From: Streptomyces sp. NBC_00306
GTDB lineage: Bacteria; Actinomycetota; Actinomycetes; Streptomycetales; Streptomycetaceae
Length of the DNA: 64,000 nucleotides
Reading direction: 5' to 3'
Assembly: GCF_036169555.1 (NCBI RefSeq)
Contig: NZ_CP108032.1
Location: forward strand, 6,076,001 to 6,140,000
Under the pieces are notes generated by a model that worked only from the letters and a program-made list of their open reading frames with translations, did no database searches and was not told the origin of the DNA. Positions 60,734-64,000 of the stretch are shown here, one piece after another. Within the stretch, counting starts at the first letter, position 1; each line of letters begins with the position of its first letter. The position numbers and the translations under genes were made by a program.

Positions 60734-61401
60734 CAGTGACCGCCCCCCTCAGGGCCTTCGGCGAACGCCGCTTCGACCTTCTCGATCTCGTCCGTGCGCA
60801 TCATCACGTGGACGAGGTCGCCTTCCTGGAGCACGGTCTGCGAAGTCGGCAGCTCCGCCTCCCCGAGCCGGGTGAGGAAGGCGACCCGTACGCCGGTCTC
60901 CTCCTGGAGGGTGCTGACCTTGTGCCCGATCCAGGCGGCGGAGGTGTGCACCTCCGCGAGCTGGACCCCGCCGCTCGGGTCGCGCCACAGGGGCTCCGCC
61001 CCCGACGGCAGCAGCCGCCGCAGCATCTGGTCGGCCGTCCAGCGCACCGTGGCGACGGTCGGAATGCCGAGACGCTGGTAGACCTCGGCGCGGCGGGGGT
61101 CGTAGATGCGGGCGGCGACGTTCTCGATGCCGAACATCTCGCGTGCCACCCGCGCCGCGATGATGTTGGAGTTGTCGCCGCTGCTGACGGCTGCGAACGC
61201 GCCGGCTTCCTCGATCCCCGCTTCGCGCAGGGTGTCCTGGTCGAACCCGACTCCGGTGACGCGACGGCCACCGAACCCCGAGCCCAGGCGGCGGAAGGCC
61301 GTGGGGTCCTGGTCGACGACGGCGACCGTGTGCCCCCGCTGCTCCAGGGTCTGCGCGAGAGCGGATCCCACTCGCCCGCATCCCATGATGACGATGTGCA
61401 C
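60733..61401 (-). CDS. TrkA-type RCK potassium-transport regulatory protein (CeoB-like)
   Basis: 222 aa, GTG 61401 behind GAAGGAC. RCK_N: MHIVIMGCGRVGSALAQTLE, VAVVDQDPTAFRRL and AFAAVSSGDNSNIIAARVAR; RCK_C: ELPTSQTVLQEGDLVHVMMR. First gene of the leftward pair, divergent from the KimA-like permease with 184 bp between starts. No TrkH/KtrB pore gene is in the window, so the two RCK proteins either serve a pore elsewhere or regulate the neighbouring permease. Confidence 0.92.
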   Translation of the reverse strand: MHIVIMGCGRVGSALAQTLEQRGHTVAVVDQDPTAFRRLGSGFGGRRVTGVGFDQDTLREAGIEEAGAFAAVSSGDNSNIIAARVAREMFGIENVAARIYDPRRAEVYQRLGIPTVATVRWTADQMLRRLLPSGAEPLWRDPSGGVQLAEVHTSAAWIGHKVSTLQEETGVRVAFLTRLGEAELPTSQTVLQEGDLVHVMMRTDEIEKVEAAFAEGPEGGGH

Positions 61402-61572
61402 GCCCGTCCTTCCGGCTGTCAGTTCTGCAAAGGGCCTTACTCAGGCTTAACAGGGTCTCAGACCGTGGCCCAAGCTACACACGCGCGGTCCGCGCGGGGA
61501 CCCTCGCGAGGCTGGGGGCGAAGAATCCCGGGCGATGGGGGTGGTGGGTGGGCGCTGTTCATATGGACCGCA

Positions 61573-61578
61573 TACGAT
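61573..61578 (+). promoter_or_regulatory. -10 box, leaderless promoter of KimA-like gene
   Basis: TACGAT, exactly 7 nt before GTG 61586, no Shine-Dalgarno. Confidence 0.5.
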
Positions 61579-61585
61579 CCTCTGC

Positions 61586-63634
61586 GTGTCCAAACTGACC
61601 GACATTCCCAAACGGATCCTCATCGGAAGGGCCCTGCGCAGCGACAAGCTGGGGGAGACGTTTCTCCCCAAGCGCATCGCGCTTCCCGTGTTCGCCTCCG
61701 ACCCGCTGTCCTCGGTGGCTTACGCACCCGGTGAAGTCCTGCTCGTGCTCTCCATCGCGGGCGTGTCGGCCTACCACTTCAGCCCGTGGATCGCGCTGGC
61801 CGTCGTGGTTCTGATGTTCACGGTGGTCGCGTCCTACCGGCAGAACGTCCACGCGTACCCGAGCGGCGGCGGCGACTACGAGGTCGCCAACACGAACCTC
61901 GGCCCGAAGGCCGGTCTCACCGTCGCCAGCGCCCTGCTCGTCGACTACGTCCTCACGGTCGCCGTCTCCATCTCCTCCGGCGTGGAGAACCTGGGCTCCG
62001 CGATCCCCTTCGTCGTCGAGCACAAGGTCTTCTGCGCGGTCGGGATAATCGTGCTGCTGACGGTGATGAACCTGCGCGGTGTGAAGGAGTCGGGCAAGCT
62101 CTTCGCGATCCCGACGTACGTCTTCGTCACCGGCGTGTTCATCATGATCGCCTGGGGTGCTTACCGGGGCCTCGTCCTCGACGACACCATGCGGGCCCCG
62201 ACGGCGGACTTCGAGATCAAGCCCGAGCACCAGGGGCTCGCCGGCTTCGCCCTGGTCTTCCTGCTGCTGCGCGCGTTCTCCTCCGGCTGTGCCGCGCTCA
62301 CCGGTGTCGAGGCGATCAGCAACGGAGTGCCGGCCTTCCGCAAGCCGAAGAGCAAGAACGCCGCGACCACGCTGGCCCTGATGGGCGGCCTGGCCGTCAC
62401 CATGTTCTGCGGCATCATCGGCCTGGCCATGGCCACCGACGTGAAGATGGCCGAGCAGCCCGCGCACGATCTGCTCCGCGACGGCACCCCCGTCGGCGAG
62501 AGCTACGTCCAGAACCCGGTGATCTCCCAGGTGGCGGCCGCCGTCTTCGGCGACGGGACGTTCTTCTTCATCGTCCTCGCCGCGGCCACCGCGCTCGTCC
62601 TGTTCCTGGCCGCGAACACCGCGTACAACGGCTTCCCGCTGCTCGGCTCGATCCTCGCGCAGGACCGCTACCTGCCTCGCCAGCTGCACACCCGCGGCGA
62701 CCGGCTCGCGTTCTCCAACGGCATCGTGCTGCTGGCCGGCGCGGCCATCCTGCTCGTCGGGATCTACGGAGCCGACTCCACCAAGCTGATCCAGCTCTAC
62801 ATCGTCGGCGTCTTCGTGTCCTTCACGCTCAGCCAGACCGGCATGGTGCGGCACTGGAACCGTCATCTGCGGACCGAGAAGAACGCCGCCAAGCGCCGCC
62901 ACATGATCCGCTCCCGGGCGATCAACACCTTCGGTGCCTTCTTCACCGGCCTGGTGCTCGTGGTCGTGCTCGCCACCAAGTTCACCCACGGCGCGTGGGT
63001 GGCCCTGCTGGGCATGGTGATCTTCTACGGCACGATGAGCGCGATCCGTAAGCACTACGACCGGGTCTCCGAGGAGATCGCGGCACCGGACGAGCCCAGC
63101 GACGACACCGCGCGGCCCTCCCGGGTGCACGCCATCGTGCTTGTCTCCAAGCTCCACAAGCCCACCCTGCGTGCCCTGTCGTACGCCAAGCTGATGCGGG
63201 TCGACAAGCTCGAGGCGCTCAGCATCAGCGTGGACACGGCCGAGACGAAGGCACTGCGCCAGGAGTGGGACCGGCGGGGCATCAATGTGCCGCTGAAGAT
63301 CCTCGACTCCCCGTATCGCGAGATCACCCGGCCGATCATCGAGTACGTGAAGGGACTGCGCCGCGAGAGCCCGCGGGACGTCGTGAGTGTCGTCATCCCC
63401 GAGTACGTGGTGGGCCACTGGTACGAGCACCTGCTGCACAACCAGAGCGCCCTGCGGCTCAAGGGCCGGCTGCTGTTCACGCCCGGTGTGATGGTCACCT
63501 CGGTGCCGTACCAGCTGGAGTCCTCGGAGGCGGCGAAGAAGCGGGCGCGCAAGCGCCAGGACTGGAGCGCACCCGGCTCGGTACGGCGCGGTCCTGTGGA
63601 CCAGCGGCCCAAGGAGCCGACCGGCAAGGGGTGA
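61586..63634 (+). CDS. APC-superfamily permease, probable KimA-like potassium importer
   Basis: 682 aa from GTG 61586. Twelve membrane spans in residues about 35-480, then a soluble C-terminal domain of about 200 residues (HAIVLVSKLHKPTLRALSYA, EYVVGHWYEHLLHNQSALRL), as in B. subtilis KimA. Diagnostic residues fit: Asp39 and Tyr46 in VFASDPLSSVAYAPGE, Asp120, Tyr121 and Ser128 in LLVDYVLTVAVSISSG. They correspond, with a constant offset of 3, to the K+-coordinating D36, Y43, D117, Y118 and S125 that I recall for KimA. Commonly annotated amino-acid permease; potassium is better supported by these residues and by the divergent RCK pair and KdpDE. Confidence 0.85.
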   Translation: MSKLTDIPKRILIGRALRSDKLGETFLPKRIALPVFASDPLSSVAYAPGEVLLVLSIAGVSAYHFSPWIALAVVVLMFTVVASYRQNVHAYPSGGGDYEVANTNLGPKAGLTVASALLVDYVLTVAVSISSGVENLGSAIPFVVEHKVFCAVGIIVLLTVMNLRGVKESGKLFAIPTYVFVTGVFIMIAWGAYRGLVLDDTMRAPTADFEIKPEHQGLAGFALVFLLLRAFSSGCAALTGVEAISNGVPAFRKPKSKNAATTLALMGGLAVTMFCGIIGLAMATDVKMAEQPAHDLLRDGTPVGESYVQNPVISQVAAAVFGDGTFFFIVLAAATALVLFLAANTAYNGFPLLGSILAQDRYLPRQLHTRGDRLAFSNGIVLLAGAAILLVGIYGADSTKLIQLYIVGVFVSFTLSQTGMVRHWNRHLRTEKNAAKRRHMIRSRAINTFGAFFTGLVLVVVLATKFTHGAWVALLGMVIFYGTMSAIRKHYDRVSEEIAAPDEPSDDTARPSRVHAIVLVSKLHKPTLRALSYAKLMRVDKLEALSISVDTAETKALRQEWDRRGINVPLKILDSPYREITRPIIEYVKGLRRESPRDVVSVVIPEYVVGHWYEHLLHNQSALRLKGRLLFTPGVMVTSVPYQLESSEAAKKRARKRQDWSAPGSVRRGPVDQRPKEPTGKG

Positions 63635-63735
63635 GCCCGCGCTGAGACGTTCATGGCAAGCGGCCGGTCGGGACCCACGTACAGTGGTGGGTTGTTGTCC
63701 GGCCGTTTTCCTTTGATCCCTGGAGTCACCCCGCC

Positions 63736-64000
63736 ATGCAGAACGCACCTGAGTCTTCGCTGGTCGGGGAAGAGTACGAGGTCGAGGTCGGGCCGGTCGC
63801 CCACGGTGGCCACTGCATCGCCCGCACCGAGGAGGGGCGGGTGCTGTTCGTCCGGCACACGCTGCCCGGTGAGAAGGTCGTCGCCCGGGTCACCGAGGGC
63901 GAGGAGGACTCCCGCTTCCTGCGCGCCGACGCCGTACGGATCATCGACGCCTCCAAGGACCGCATCGAGGCGCCGTGCCCGTATTCCGGCCCGGGGAACT
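63736..64000 (+). CDS. TRAM-domain class I SAM-dependent RNA methyltransferase (5' part; 3' end outside window)
   Basis: 88 residues visible, ATG 63736 with CTGGAG upstream. An N-terminal TRAM domain (about 8-68): VGEEYEVEVGPVAHGGHCIA, EGRVLFVRHTLPGEKVVARV, then DRIEAPCPYSGPG, the start of the Cys cluster typical of TrmA/RlmD-type m5U methyltransferases. The catalytic domain is cut off by the window edge. Same neighbour relation as Rv2689c with Rv2690c in M. tuberculosis by memory. Confidence 0.88.
   Translation, partial: MQNAPESSLVGEEYEVEVGPVAHGGHCIARTEEGRVLFVRHTLPGEKVVARVTEGEEDSRFLRADAVRIIDASKDRIEAPCPYSGPGN

Overview
The window is a high-GC chromosomal segment of a Streptomyces or very close actinomycete. 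Evidence: strong GC3 codon bias, GTG/TTG starts, a truncated principal sigma factor gene (hrdB) at the left edge, a conserved parE...parC arrangement, CutRS, SepH and the DUF3093-dut-DUF3710 block. From memory, gene order follows the S. coelicolor SCO5820-SCO587x region. I saw no rRNA, tRNA, CRISPR, IS element or prophage; this is core chromosome with a few accessory catabolic blocks.

Layout. 0-5 kb: hrdB end, secreted trypsin-like protease, small DUF7455 protein, parE. 5-11.3 kb: NarL-type two-component pair, a DUF485/monocarboxylate-type Na+ symporter operon, and a convergent CitAB/DcuSR-type two-component pair that probably controls it. 11.3-22.1 kb: a sugar locus with a 1429-residue secreted GH87 alpha-1,3-glucanase, a LacI repressor, a three-gene ABC importer without ATPase, and a GH13 alpha-glucosidase. 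The same palindrome lies upstream of the glucanase and of the repressor. 22.2-24.7 kb: two divergent citrate synthase homologues, one with an N-terminal DNA-binding helix-turn-helix, around an AT-rich double operator. 24.7-31.2 kb: COG0523 GTPase, parC, an M16 peptidase pair. 31.2-34 kb: a c-di-AMP (ydaO-type) riboswitch ahead of an M23 cell-wall hydrolase, a GntR regulator, HPr. 34-42.5 kb: a GNAT/acyl-CoA-synthetase protein acetyltransferase, DUF5998, a phosphodiesterase, thymidine kinase, a VOC protein, a sulfurtransferase and the FtsZ regulator SepH. 43-48.8 kb: a membrane protein, a sugar-lactone oxidase, an MFS transporter (reading frame not closed as sequenced), ferrochelatase, inositol monophosphatase and a 61-residue protein. 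49-51 kb: cutRS. 51.4-64 kb: DUF4193, a hypothetical protein, DUF3093, thioesterase, dut, DUF3710, a KdpD/KdpE pair, OB-fold protein, DUF3159, two TrkA/RCK proteins, a KimA-like potassium importer and the start of a TRAM-domain RNA methyltransferase.

How it works together. DNA topology is served by parE and parC. The glucan locus looks like a complete extracellular-depolymerase, importer and intracellular-glucosidase route, with the ABC ATPase presumably shared and encoded elsewhere. The right end reads as a potassium-homeostasis island (KdpDE, two RCK proteins, KimA-like importer). Many genes share a -10-like hexamer 6-8 nt before the start codon, the signature of leaderless mRNAs. Functional calls rest on motifs read by eye; no database search was run.
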